Shown here piece after piece: positions 8,121 through 17,202 of a stretch of 64,000 nt of DNA. The notes under the pieces were generated by a model. The model was not told the origin of the DNA. It did not search any database and was given only the letters and a program-made list of their open reading frames with translations. Numbering within the stretch: position 1 is the stretch's first letter; every line of letters starts with the position of its first letter. This DNA comes from Colwellia sp. MB02u-6 (GTDB lineage: Bacteria; Pseudomonadota; Gammaproteobacteria; Enterobacterales; Alteromonadaceae): assembly GCF_014077095.1 (NCBI RefSeq), contig NZ_JACGVG010000031.1:1-64000 (forward strand). The letters are read 5' to 3'. The position numbers were made by a program, and so were the translations under genes.

Positions 8121-10118
8121 TTATTCTATATTAAGTACTTTTTTCAAGGGCGTTAAATAGGGCTCAAAATGTCGCCATTGTTCAGTGGCACTTTTATAAA
8201 TGGGTTGACGCACTTGCTCAGAGCTTGGGGTTTTAATATTGCGCTTGGTTTTATGAAAATCGACACAGGATTGTTCAAACTCTAAGCCACAAAAATCAAG
8301 CATTCTTCGTACTTGTGTTTCTAAATCATCCACCACATCTTCATGATTTACCTTTAATACATAACCCGGTAAAACATCATCCCAATGTGCCATCAATTTT
8401 AAATAAGCTTGATAGTAACGACCCATGTCTTCAAGGTTGTAACTAAAATCTTGTCCTTCGGCAAATAACTGTTTAAAACCGCTAAAGCAACAAGCCATGG
8501 GTGAGCGTCTGGCGTCAATAATTTTAGCGTTGGGCAGTATTAATCGGATCAGGCCAATATGGAGAAAGTTATTGGGCATTTTATCAATAAATAAGGGTGC
8601 CTTTTCTCGGTAGACTTGAGTTTCGTCAATAAATTGCTGACCAAAGCGTTTGAAATACTCGGGATTAATTTCATTTAAATTTTTCGGGTATTGAGCTTCT
8701 TGATCACTTTGACTATTGCTACGGCCTCGTAGTCGTGATGCCAAGCCTAATATATTGTGTAGCTCCATCGTGCCGTCAACTTGACTATGTGAAGCCAGTA
8801 TTTGTTCAAGTAGCGTAGAGCCTGCGCGCGGTAAGCCGACAATAAATATTGGGTCAGGTAAACTAAGCCCTAAATTTCCACGGCTCTCAAACAGCTCAGC
8901 GGTACAGTATTTTATTTGCTCGGCAACTTGTTGTTCTACTTTGGTAATATCAAAACCACTATGAGCATGCTGTAATTTATTGCCTTCTTGGTAGGCTTGA
9001 AAGGCTTGCTTATAGTCTTCTCTGTCTTCAAAGGCTTTACCGGTAGCAAAATGTAGTTGAACTTTATCTGTTAGTGCTAAGGCGTTATTATTTTGCTGTG
9101 CTTGCATTTGAGCAATTTCTTCATCGCTAAAACGGTAGGTTTTAGTATTGGCTAAACTCCAAAAAGCATCACCATAACTTGGGTTTAACTGGTAGGCTTT
9201 TTGGTAAGCAGCAATGGCTTTTTTTATGTCACCTTTGGTTTTTAGCGCATGGCCTAGCTGCAGTTGAAAGCCTGCAACTTGATCGTTTTGCTCTACAGCT
9301 TGTTCAAATAGGATGATGGCTTGCTCTATTTTACCTAAACCTGTTAAGGCACTCGCTTTAGCGACTTTAAAGCTCAGGTTGTCAGGTTGTATAGCGAGTA
9401 ACTTTTCAACTTGCTGTTCTGCCACTTTGTATTTACCTAAACGAATAAGTAAATTGAGGTACTGAGAGCGCGCATTTATATGATTGGGCGCCAACTCAAG
9501 GGCACTGGCCAGTAAAAATTCAGCATCGTCATAAATTTTTAGCTCTACACCTATTTCAGCAAGCAGACACATGCCATCGATGTGGCGTTTATTATCTTGT
9601 AAAAAATGTCGACAAATTTGTTCTGCTTTTAATAACTTTCCTTCGTGCATTAATTCAGTTACCGCGAGTAAGGCCGGAGGTAATTTTTTTAGTTTCTCTA
9701 ACTGATTGGCGGCTTTTTGCACATTGTCTTGTTGCTTTGCATCTCGGTACAGGTGAATTAATGCTTGCCAACTAGCGACTAAACTTGGGTTAAGTTTTAC
9801 TGCCTTTTCAAATGAAATTTTAGCCAGTGCGGGTTCATCTAAGGCTAAATGGATAAAGCCTTGTTCTTGATTAGCGCGGCTATGTGTTTCATCGAGTTTA
9901 AGTAATTCATTAATACTGCTTAATGCCGCAGGGATAGTTTTTGCATAGCGTTGGGCAACGGCAATTAAATACCATAATTCAATTTGGAGTTGTTGGTCTG
10001 TGGTTTGTTTTTGTAGTTGTTTACTTTGTGTAATGGCGTCATTGAATTTTGTTGTTTGGATCAATTGTTGAATTGATTTTAATTGGTCTTCAATAGCAGA
10101 GTGAGATTTTGTGTCCAA
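8121..10118 (-). CDS. TPR-repeat sulfotransferase
   Basis: A 665-residue two-part protein. Residues 1 to about 400 are tetratricopeptide repeats, visible in units such as HALKTKGDIKKAIAAYQKAY. The C-terminal 245 residues are a sulfotransferase domain with the PAPS-binding loop PIFIVGLPRAGSTLLEQIL at 423-441, followed by a DKMPNNFLHIGLIRLILPNA segment and a 3'-phosphate-binding-like region. No signal peptide is seen, so it is cytoplasmic. It lies 147 bases downstream of a TonB receptor gene on the same strand, with a terminator between them. TPR-sulfotransferases are common in marine gammaproteobacteria next to TonB receptors, but their acceptor substrates are not established. Confidence 0.88.
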   Translation of the reverse strand: MDTKSHSAIEDQLKSIQQLIQTTKFNDAITQSKQLQKQTTDQQLQIELWYLIAVAQRYAKTIPAALSSINELLKLDETHSRANQEQGFIHLALDEPALAKISFEKAVKLNPSLVASWQALIHLYRDAKQQDNVQKAANQLEKLKKLPPALLAVTELMHEGKLLKAEQICRHFLQDNKRHIDGMCLLAEIGVELKIYDDAEFLLASALELAPNHINARSQYLNLLIRLGKYKVAEQQVEKLLAIQPDNLSFKVAKASALTGLGKIEQAIILFEQAVEQNDQVAGFQLQLGHALKTKGDIKKAIAAYQKAYQLNPSYGDAFWSLANTKTYRFSDEEIAQMQAQQNNNALALTDKVQLHFATGKAFEDREDYKQAFQAYQEGNKLQHAHSGFDITKVEQQVAEQIKYCTAELFESRGNLGLSLPDPIFIVGLPRAGSTLLEQILASHSQVDGTMELHNILGLASRLRGRSNSQSDQEAQYPKNLNEINPEYFKRFGQQFIDETQVYREKAPLFIDKMPNNFLHIGLIRLILPNAKIIDARRSPMACCFSGFKQLFAEGQDFSYNLEDMGRYYQAYLKLMAHWDDVLPGYVLKVNHEDVVDDLETQVRRMLDFCGLEFEQSCVDFHKTKRNIKTPSSEQVRQPIYKSATEQWRHFEPYLTPLKKVLNIE

Positions 10119-10183
10119 TGACTTAGCTCCAGGGTAGGTTAGCGTATTGTTTTTAGGTTAAAACACGACTATTTTATCAATAA

Positions 10184-10215
10184 AAAGCCGCTTGATACAG
10201 ATATCAAACGGCTTT
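10184..10215 (-). terminator. Intrinsic terminator of the first TonB-receptor gene
   Basis: A 14-bp near-perfect stem (10184-10197 with 10202-10215, core AAAGCCG/CGGCTTT) is followed on the minus strand by a T-rich tail. It lies about 50 bases after the receptor stop and before the sulfotransferase gene. Confidence 0.8.
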
Positions 10216-10265
10216 ATTTATCATTTTAGCTATGACTTAACTAGCTTTTAGTAATCGATCTAGGC

Positions 10266-12911
10266 TTAATAAAAGTCGTACGAGAATCTAAAACCAATGG
10301 TACGAGGTCGGTTAGAAACTACTTTTGGCGTATACTGTTGAGTATCAATATATAATATTGCACTTTTATCAGTCAGGTTGTCGATGAAAAGCTCAGCTTT
10401 CCATTCGTCGTTAGTTACACCAAAGCTTAAATTTGCTACCACATAACTATCCTGTATATAACGACCACCGGCAAAAGTCTCGCCATTACTGTCTGGATAA
10501 TTAACACCGGAATAAACATCAGCTTCGTTTTGAATGTTCAAACCTGAACCTGTGCCATAGATTAAATTAGTAGAGTCCTCTACCATGTTCGCGTCCATCA
10601 CCATACCGGCAAGTCTCTCTCCGGTGTAACTGATTGAACCGTTAACATAACCTGTCATACCTTGGCCAATTGGATAGAAATACTGGGCTTGTAAATTACC
10701 TGAGAATTCAGCTGAATAGGGTAATCTACTGCCTTCTGGTGGCGCAATACCATTAAGTTGGGCATTAACTGACGTTAGCTCGGTATCTATCAAACTAAAA
10801 GCACCAGAGATAACTAAGTTATCTGTTGCGACCCAACTAAAGTCACCGTCGATACCTTTAATTTCAGCATCACCAACATTATCAGTAAATACTAAGAAGC
10901 TGATATTGGTAGGGTCATATCTTGATGTTTGCAGATTAGATATTTTTGAATAGTAGGCCGTAGCGTTGAAGCGTAAATTTTGATCAAATAATGTTGATTT
11001 AAAACCTAATTCTACGTTATCTAAGCTATCAGTGGTTGAGTACACTGGAATGCGGAAACCATCAAAGGCGCCTTCTTGACTTTTAGCTGAACCACCACCA
11101 ACTCGGTTAGTAACCGGTGGTCTAAAACCTTCTGAATATGATGCAAATACCATAACATCATCATTAACTTGCCAATCAACTGAAGTTTTGATAATCGTAT
11201 CATCAACGGTTAAGGTACCGTCACTATCAAGTAAGTCAGTTTCTAGTTGGCCACTAGCAATAGCGGATTGAATCGCCGCTGCTTCATCAGCACCAAAAAA
11301 CTCAGTTAATGCTGCTTCACTTCCATCACCAAAGGCACGTAAACGACCACTGACATCGGCGGTTGTTGTAGAGCCTTTATAAATGTCATCAATTTGATAC
11401 CAACGGGCACCAAAACTTGCGGTGACTGTGTCAGTAATATCATACTCGAACTGACCAAATACCGCGATTTGATCTATGGTATGAGTAACATCATTAACAA
11501 AACTTACTTCTGAAGGGAAAGGACCGTCACTACTGTTAACGCCTTCATTTCCTACAAGTGTTCTTGCCAAATTAGGAAACTTCTCAGTATTAGCTATTTT
11601 GAATTGACCAACAGTTGATAACTCTTGCGTGTCGTAAAATACACCTGCGGTTACACGCCAGCGATTTTCAGCTGAGGTATTCATACGCAATTCGTGGGTA
11701 GTACGAGAGGTGCTAGTTTCTTCTTTATAATACTTAGTTGGGTCAAGACATTCTTGTTCTGCTTCAGGAACGCCTGAATAGTTACAAACATAATAAGCAG
11801 AAAATGAACCACCGTTAGTATAGCCAGTGTAATCAATCGTTGAATTGATATCTCTGTCAAGATAACCACCGGTATAAACCACGGTAAGATGCTCAAGTCG
11901 GCCTTCTAATGTCCAAGTCGTTAAACCAAAATCATCATTGTTGTTTTCTGGCATAAAGCGACTTGTTGATGTTTCACCTTTAAGGTTTGGATCATAAGAA
12001 AACACACCTTCTGTATCAAGTGACTGTTGAGTATGTTGAACTAAAAGATCCCAGTCATTATTGATTAAATACGATAAACCAAAGCGAGCACCGGCATAAC
12101 TTGCCGTATTAAAGTTTTCTTCTACTAAAGCAGCATTTTGTGGTGCGGTAACAGAAATATTTTCAGGGTTAGTTAATACACCACCAGAAATTCGACTAAT
12201 AACTTCTGCACTACCAGTATAACCACCTTCACCTGGAACATTAAGTACATTATCTATCCAACCACCTTGGTAGTCGTTGTAAGCAGTAACACGTACGGCT
12301 AACGAGTCAGATAAAGACATATTAAAATACGCTTCGACAGAGTTACTCATGTCGCCGCCTTTGGTGGTACTTGTGCTGGTATCAAAACCTGCAGCAAAAC
12401 CATCATGGGTTGGCTTGTTGGTGATTAAGCGAACGGTACCTGATTGAGAGCTAGCACCAAAAAGTGTGCCTTGTGGCCCAGGTAAAACTTCGATACGTTC
12501 AACATCAGTAGCATAAATATCTAAATTACGCCCTTGCATTGATACCGGTTGCTCGTCTAAATAGAAAGCAACAGAAGGTTGTAGTGCTTGAACTGATGAA
12601 ACTGAGATGTTGGTTTGCGTAGTTGCTGCGCCACGAATATATATTTCATTTTGGCCAGGACCTGTACCCTGAAAAACAACATTTGGTAAAAACTCTACGT
12701 ATTGGTCAAAATTAGAAACGCCAAGTTTTTCTAAGCTATCACCGGTTAATGCGGTGACAGTTACGGGAACTTCTTGAATTGATTCAACGCGTTTAGTCGC
12801 TGTAACTTCAATAGTCTCTATTGATGCTCTCTTTTTTGTTTCTTCAGCGTACAAAGTGCCTGACGCTGCTAGTGCGGTTAAGACAGCGCAGTGTAGTTTA
12901 GTGAATTTCAT
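10266..12911 (-). CDS. TonB-dependent outer-membrane receptor
   Basis: An 881-residue outer-membrane transporter. A signal peptide ends near residue 22 (GTLYA). A TonB-box-like IETIEVTATKR follows at about 30-40. The plug domain carries EVPVTVTALTGDSLEKLGVS and VERIEVLPGPQGTLFGASSQ. The rest is a 22-strand barrel ending in IGFRFSYDFY with a terminal aromatic residue. The plug resembles the group of receptors annotated for siderophores or small organic compounds rather than the larger sugar type, but the ligand cannot be assigned. Three copies of a 12-bp palindrome lie 45-104 bases upstream of the ATG, so it is probably controlled by the regulator of the neighbouring osmolyte carrier. Confidence 0.92.
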   Translation of the reverse strand: MKFTKLHCAVLTALAASGTLYAEETKKRASIETIEVTATKRVESIQEVPVTVTALTGDSLEKLGVSNFDQYVEFLPNVVFQGTGPGQNEIYIRGAATTQTNISVSSVQALQPSVAFYLDEQPVSMQGRNLDIYATDVERIEVLPGPQGTLFGASSQSGTVRLITNKPTHDGFAAGFDTSTSTTKGGDMSNSVEAYFNMSLSDSLAVRVTAYNDYQGGWIDNVLNVPGEGGYTGSAEVISRISGGVLTNPENISVTAPQNAALVEENFNTASYAGARFGLSYLINNDWDLLVQHTQQSLDTEGVFSYDPNLKGETSTSRFMPENNNDDFGLTTWTLEGRLEHLTVVYTGGYLDRDINSTIDYTGYTNGGSFSAYYVCNYSGVPEAEQECLDPTKYYKEETSTSRTTHELRMNTSAENRWRVTAGVFYDTQELSTVGQFKIANTEKFPNLARTLVGNEGVNSSDGPFPSEVSFVNDVTHTIDQIAVFGQFEYDITDTVTASFGARWYQIDDIYKGSTTTADVSGRLRAFGDGSEAALTEFFGADEAAAIQSAIASGQLETDLLDSDGTLTVDDTIIKTSVDWQVNDDVMVFASYSEGFRPPVTNRVGGGSAKSQEGAFDGFRIPVYSTTDSLDNVELGFKSTLFDQNLRFNATAYYSKISNLQTSRYDPTNISFLVFTDNVGDAEIKGIDGDFSWVATDNLVISGAFSLIDTELTSVNAQLNGIAPPEGSRLPYSAEFSGNLQAQYFYPIGQGMTGYVNGSISYTGERLAGMVMDANMVEDSTNLIYGTGSGLNIQNEADVYSGVNYPDSNGETFAGGRYIQDSYVVANLSFGVTNDEWKAELFIDNLTDKSAILYIDTQQYTPKVVSNRPRTIGFRFSYDFY

Positions 12912-12955
12912 AGTGATTTTCCCTTGGTATTTTTATTGTGAAGAGCCTAATACGT

Positions 12956-13015
12956 TTAGAACTCTAACTACAAATACACTTAGAACTCTAAATATAAATA
13001 CCATTAGAGTTCTAA
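12956..13015. promoter_or_regulatory. Three evenly spaced palindromic operators (MarR/CosR type)
   Basis: TTAGAACTCTAA occurs at 12956-12967 and 12980-12991, and its reverse complement TTAGAGTTCTAA at 13004-13015. Each is a five-base half-site TTAGA with its complement, spaced by two bases. Starts are exactly 24 bases apart. They sit between a TonB receptor (divergent, minus) and a BetT-like carrier (plus), close to the receptor. Palindromes with a two-base gap are typical of MarR-family regulators such as EctR/CosR, and a CosR-like gene lies just past the carrier. Binding is inferred. Confidence 0.7.
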
Positions 13016-13132
13016 CTATATTTGGCCTTTGGCAGTATCTTAACAAAATATAGGAATCTTTTCAAAAATATAATAAAGTGCTCTTTTTTAGTCAAACTTC
13101 GTTATATAGTTGATTGTTCACACAAGTGACTA

Positions 13133-13159
13133 TTTACACCTCGATTAACAAGATATAAT
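13133..13159 (+). promoter_or_regulatory. Candidate promoter of the BCCT carrier
   Basis: TTTACA at 13133-13138 and a consensus TATAAT at 13154-13159 are spaced by 15 bases, which is short. They end 30 bases before the TTG start. The strong -10 box makes the position plausible. Confidence 0.5.
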
Positions 13160-13189
13160 ATCAACACAAATTAAATTTAGGGGAAGGCT

Positions 13190-15139
13190 TTGTCTTTATC
13201 CGCCAAGAGTCAATTAAATAAGACAGTATTCGTTAGTGCATCATCTATCATTATTGCTCTTTTACTTTATACAGTAGCACTACCTGAACAGGCACAGAGC
13301 CTGTTTACGCTTATGCAAACAAGCATTATTGAGAACGGCAGTTGGTTCTATGTGCTCACCGTCGCTTTCATCTTCTTTTTTGTTATTTTTTTAGGATTCT
13401 CTCGTTACGGGGATATTCGTTTAGGGCCTGATCATGCGACCCCCGATTATTCTATGTTGACTTGGCTTTCTATGTTGTTTGCTGCTGGAATGGGCATTGG
13501 CTTAATGTTTTTTGGTGTGGCAGAGCCATTGATGCACTATTTGTCGCCACCTACGGCAGAAAAAGGCACGGTTGCTGCGGTTCAAGAAGCAATGAAAATG
13601 ACATTTTTCCATTGGGGACTACATGCTTGGGCTATCTACGCCATTGTGGCTTTGGTATTAGCTTATTTTAGTTATCGCCATAATTTACCCTTGACGCTAC
13701 GTTCTGCATTGTATCCCTTAATTGGTGAACGAATTTATCAATGGCCAGGGCATTTAGTTGATGTTTTTGCTGTGGTCAGTACGGTTTTTGGTGTCGCCAC
13801 TTCATTAGGTTTAGGGGCGTCACAAGTAAATGCAGGTTTCGGTTATTTGTTTGGTATTGAGGTTTCTACGACCAATCAAATCATTATAATGATTGGTATC
13901 ATTGGACTTGCCATTATCTCTGTGGCGACCGGTTTAGATAAGGGAATTAAAATACTTTCTGAAACCAATATGGTATTAGCGGTGATCTTGTTAACTTTGG
14001 TTTTTGTACTCGGTCCAACGGTGTTTTTATTACAGGCCTACTTACAAAATATTGGTGATTATTTAGCTGATATAGTACATAACACTTTCAATTTATTCGC
14101 TTATAAAAAGACCACTTGGATAGGTGGTTGGACGATATTCTATTGGGGTTGGTGGCTTGCTTGGGCACCTTTTGTTGGCTTGTTCATTGCTAGAATCTCT
14201 CGTGGTCGCACGATTAGAGAATTCATTGTTGGTGTTATGTTAATACCCACCGTATTTACTTTGTTTTGGATGACTATTTTTGGTACCAGTGCCATTGACT
14301 TGGTGCACAACCAAGGGGTGGTTGAATTAGGGGAAATGGTCAGTAAAGACTCATCAGTAGCATTATTTGTTTTTCTAGAAAATTTCCCATTATCTACATT
14401 GCTGTCTTTCTTTAGTGTCTTGATGATTGTGATATTTTTTGTCACTTCTTGTGATTCTGGTGCCATGGTAGTGGATATGCTCTGTTCGCATGGCAGCAAT
14501 AACACACCCTTGTGGCAAAGAGTTTATTGGGCTGTTGGTATCGGCATGGTTGCAGGGATTTTATTGTTAGCGGGCGGACTTGGTGCTCTGCAGACCATGA
14601 CCATTGCCAGTGCCTTGCCTTTTGCTATCGTACTACTGCTTGCTATTGCTGGCTTGATTAAAGCATTGAGAGTTGAAGCTTTTAAACAAGACAGCCAGCT
14701 TATAACAGCAGTACCTCATTCAAACAATGATCGTGATGATAGCTGGCAGGTGCGCTTAAATAATATTGTTGATTACCCAAACAAGGGCAATGTTAATAAA
14801 TTTATTAGTAAGACAGTTGTACCTGCGTTTAAATCCGTTGCTGATGAACTAAAGAAAAACCAAATTAATGTGGTTGTTTCGGATGAAAACGGCCTGAGTT
14901 TATTGGTTCAACATGGTGAAGAGCAGCAGTTTGTTTATCGGGTGCTTGCTCGAAAGCATTTACAACCAGACTTTGCGAATGAAGCCGATGATGATGAACA
15001 CAATTATTATCGAGCAGAAGTTCATTTAGGTGAAGGTGGACAAGATTATGACATTATGGGTTGGTCAAAGGCGGCAGTGATCAATAATATTATTGATCAA
15101 TACCATAAACATTTGCACTTTTTGCATTTGTTACGTTAA
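13190..15139 (+). CDS. BCCT-family osmolyte carrier (BetT-like)
   Basis: A 649-residue, twelve-helix carrier of the betaine/carnitine/choline family. It has the glycine motif AAGMGIGLMFFGVAEP (98-113), SLGLGASQVNAGFGYLFGIE and WTIFYWGWWLAWAPFVGLF with conserved tryptophans. A cytoplasmic C-terminal extension of about 130 residues (LVQHGEEQQFVYRVLARKHL, later IDQYHKHLHFLHL) matches the tail of E. coli BetT, so choline is the best-guess substrate, with glycine betaine as the alternative. The start is TTG, supported by an excellent AGGGGAAGG ribosome site at 13179-13187. A CosR-like regulator gene follows convergently, and three palindromic operators lie upstream, so osmotic control is likely. 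Confidence 0.9.
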   Translation: MSLSAKSQLNKTVFVSASSIIIALLLYTVALPEQAQSLFTLMQTSIIENGSWFYVLTVAFIFFFVIFLGFSRYGDIRLGPDHATPDYSMLTWLSMLFAAGMGIGLMFFGVAEPLMHYLSPPTAEKGTVAAVQEAMKMTFFHWGLHAWAIYAIVALVLAYFSYRHNLPLTLRSALYPLIGERIYQWPGHLVDVFAVVSTVFGVATSLGLGASQVNAGFGYLFGIEVSTTNQIIIMIGIIGLAIISVATGLDKGIKILSETNMVLAVILLTLVFVLGPTVFLLQAYLQNIGDYLADIVHNTFNLFAYKKTTWIGGWTIFYWGWWLAWAPFVGLFIARISRGRTIREFIVGVMLIPTVFTLFWMTIFGTSAIDLVHNQGVVELGEMVSKDSSVALFVFLENFPLSTLLSFFSVLMIVIFFVTSCDSGAMVVDMLCSHGSNNTPLWQRVYWAVGIGMVAGILLLAGGLGALQTMTIASALPFAIVLLLAIAGLIKALRVEAFKQDSQLITAVPHSNNDRDDSWQVRLNNIVDYPNKGNVNKFISKTVVPAFKSVADELKKNQINVVVSDENGLSLLVQHGEEQQFVYRVLARKHLQPDFANEADDDEHNYYRAEVHLGEGGQDYDIMGWSKAAVINNIIDQYHKHLHFLHLLR

Positions 15140-15211
15140 CACCTAACGGCGTCAGTTTTATTGATATTACTGGCGCTCACTGCATATAATCAGAGCCTGT
15201 AAGAAAAGTTG

Positions 15212-15676
15212 TTATAGGCTCTGTAATTCTAATAGCGGTGCAGCATCTATTTTATCGGCATCCATCATATTTGATAAACGCTCCATTGAAGACAGCAATT
15301 GCGATTGCTCCCATTGCGCTAAATTAGAAAATTTTTCAATAAAATGTGCTTGTAATGCTTGCGGTGCCTTAAGTAAAAGCGCTTTTCCATCATCAGTTAA
15401 ATACAGGCCGACTTTACGTTTGTCTTGTGTATAACGCACTCTTGAAATAAGATTTTTACTTTCTAACCGATCAATAATATTGGTCACCGTTGCGGGACTT
15501 AAATTAACTTTTTTAGCCACTTGGCTTGAATTGATACTGTATTCTTTATCGATCTCTAACATAATTAATAATTGTGGGCTGGTTAAGCCAGAGGTTTTAT
15601 TAAGATGTTTTGAATGTAAATCAATGGCGCGTATAACTTTTCTTAAGGAAATTAATAATTCCTGGTGTTTTTCCAT
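15212..15676 (-). CDS. MarR-family regulator, CosR/EctR-like
   Basis: A 154-residue MarR-type winged-helix protein: helix-turn-helix SSQVAKKVNLSPATVTNIID at about 51-70, wing around VRYTQDKRKVGLYLT, and flanking dimerisation helices. The N-terminus (HQELLISLRKVIRAIDLHSK) and the C-terminal AQWEQSQLLSSMERLSNMMD resemble, from memory, Vibrio CosR, which represses compatible-solute synthesis and transport and also lies beside a BCCT gene. It sits immediately downstream of, and convergent with, the BCCT gene here. Its own upstream region (15677-15725) holds two partial TTAGA half-sites, suggesting autoregulation. It is probably the osmolyte repressor acting on the operators at 12956-13015. Confidence 0.82.
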   Translation of the reverse strand: MEKHQELLISLRKVIRAIDLHSKHLNKTSGLTSPQLLIMLEIDKEYSINSSQVAKKVNLSPATVTNIIDRLESKNLISRVRYTQDKRKVGLYLTDDGKALLLKAPQALQAHFIEKFSNLAQWEQSQLLSSMERLSNMMDADKIDAAPLLELQSL

Positions 15677-15861
15677 AACAGTAGACTCCTAACTCCTAAC
15701 TCTAAAATTCCGTAGTCTAATCAAAATTATAACAACCGACTAGGGAATTATTGAAATAAACATTATTTAACTAAAATCACCGGTGTGTTTTTCAAATAAC
15801 TCATAGGTATGATGGCTGAAAAGTCCTGAACTCTCAATATAAAAATAACAGAGTAGGTAAT

Positions 15862-17082
15862 ATGAAACTTCCAAAAATAGGACCTGCGTTTCTTGTTACA
15901 GCAGCGTTTATTGGTCCAGGGACGATAATTACCGCATCAATGGCTGGCGCAAATTATGGTTTATCACTTGTGTGGGCATTGATCTTTGCTATGTTTGCGA
16001 CGTTAATTTTGCAAGAAATGGCGGCAAGGCTTGGTATCATTAGTCAACAAGGTTTAGGCGAAAATATACGACAGGCGATTAAGCAGCCGTTTGCTAAGGC
16101 TTGTGTTGTTATGCTGGTGGTGAGTGCTATTGTGGTGGGTAATGGCGCTTATCAAAGTGGTAATATTTCAGGCGCAAGTTTAGGTTTAGTAGGTGTGGCA
16201 GAGCAGTTAGGCTTTAAAGTTGCTTTTGGAGCTATTATTTTTCCAATCATGATTGGTTCGCTTGCTTTTGTCTTACTTATTACCGGTAGTTATAAAGTAA
16301 TTGAGCAAGCTTTAGTGGTGTTAGTTGGCTTAATGAGCATTGCATTTATAACAACATTTTTTTTAAGCAAACCGCAATGGTACGAGTTAATGAGCAGTTT
16401 TGTCGCCTTTGAATTACCCACAGGCGCAACACTCACAGTTATTGCCCTCATCGGCACGACTGTTGTGCCATATAATTTATTTTTACATGCTTCAACAGCC
16501 AGTAAAAAATGGCAGTCAGTTGATGATATATCAACAGCAAGGAAAGATTTACTGCTATCTATTCCGCTTGGGGCTTTAATATCAGTAGCTGTACTTTCAA
16601 CCGCGGCTTCGGCCTTTTTTGGTCAGCAACTCAGTTTGCAAAGTGCTGCCGACATAGCACCCGCGCTACAGCCGTTATTTGGTGACTCTGCAAGTTTATT
16701 GCTTGGCCTTGGCTTGTTTTGCGCTGGTATATCATCTGCGATCACCGCCCCTTTAGCTGCGGCCTTTGCGTTAAGTGGTATTTTAAATTTAGACAAAAAC
16801 CTTAACACTTTTGGCTTTAGATTAACCTGGATGATTATTTTAATTATTGGTGTTGTTGTCAGCAGCGCAGGTTTTAAACCTGTTGCTGTTATTTTGTTTG
16901 CTCAAGTAGCCAATGGCATTCTGCTACCTTTGATCAGTATTTTTCTCTTATGGATTATGAATACAAAAGTGCTAGGTGAATACCGCAATAATTTATGGCA
17001 GAACATGGCAGCGATTGGCGTTATTTTGATTACCTTGCTCTTGAGTGGGCGTAGCTTGATGTCAGCGTTTGGTTTGCTGTAA
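15862..17082 (+). CDS. Nramp-like carrier with a non-canonical metal site
   Basis: A 406-residue inner-membrane protein with about eleven helices and Nramp (NRAMP/MntH) architecture, for example FIGPGTIITASMAGANYGLS (16-35) in TM1 and TTVVPYNLFLHASTAS (199-214) in TM6. Canonical Nramps bind Mn/Fe through Asp and Asn of a DPGN motif in TM1 and Met of an MPH motif in TM6. Here these read GPGT (18-21) and VPY (202-204), so the key Asp, Asn and Met are absent. It is therefore a distant relative, perhaps with another substrate such as Mg, or another coupling mode. It is divergent from the CosR-like gene and its 3' end is defined by a strong bidirectional terminator. Confidence 0.82.
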   Translation: MKLPKIGPAFLVTAAFIGPGTIITASMAGANYGLSLVWALIFAMFATLILQEMAARLGIISQQGLGENIRQAIKQPFAKACVVMLVVSAIVVGNGAYQSGNISGASLGLVGVAEQLGFKVAFGAIIFPIMIGSLAFVLLITGSYKVIEQALVVLVGLMSIAFITTFFLSKPQWYELMSSFVAFELPTGATLTVIALIGTTVVPYNLFLHASTASKKWQSVDDISTARKDLLLSIPLGALISVAVLSTAASAFFGQQLSLQSAADIAPALQPLFGDSASLLLGLGLFCAGISSAITAPLAAAFALSGILNLDKNLNTFGFRLTWMIILIIGVVVSSAGFKPVAVILFAQVANGILLPLISIFLLWIMNTKVLGEYRNNLWQNMAAIGVILITLLLSGRSLMSAFGLL

Positions 17083-17151
17083 GCACTTAGAAGTGATAAC
17101 TATATAAATACACAGCTTTATCTACAACAATATTAATCGTTTATAATAGAT

Positions 17152-17187
17152 AAAAAGCCCTTAAATCAGCTGGTTTAAGGGCTTTTT
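17152..17187. terminator. Bidirectional intrinsic terminator
   Basis: A 14-bp perfect stem (AAAAAGCCCTTAAA at 17152-17165 with its complement at 17174-17187) has an eight-base loop and T-runs both ways. It serves the convergent Nramp-like and M2 peptidase genes. Confidence 0.9.
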
Positions 17188-17202
17188 AGTGTTAACTAAT
17201 GA

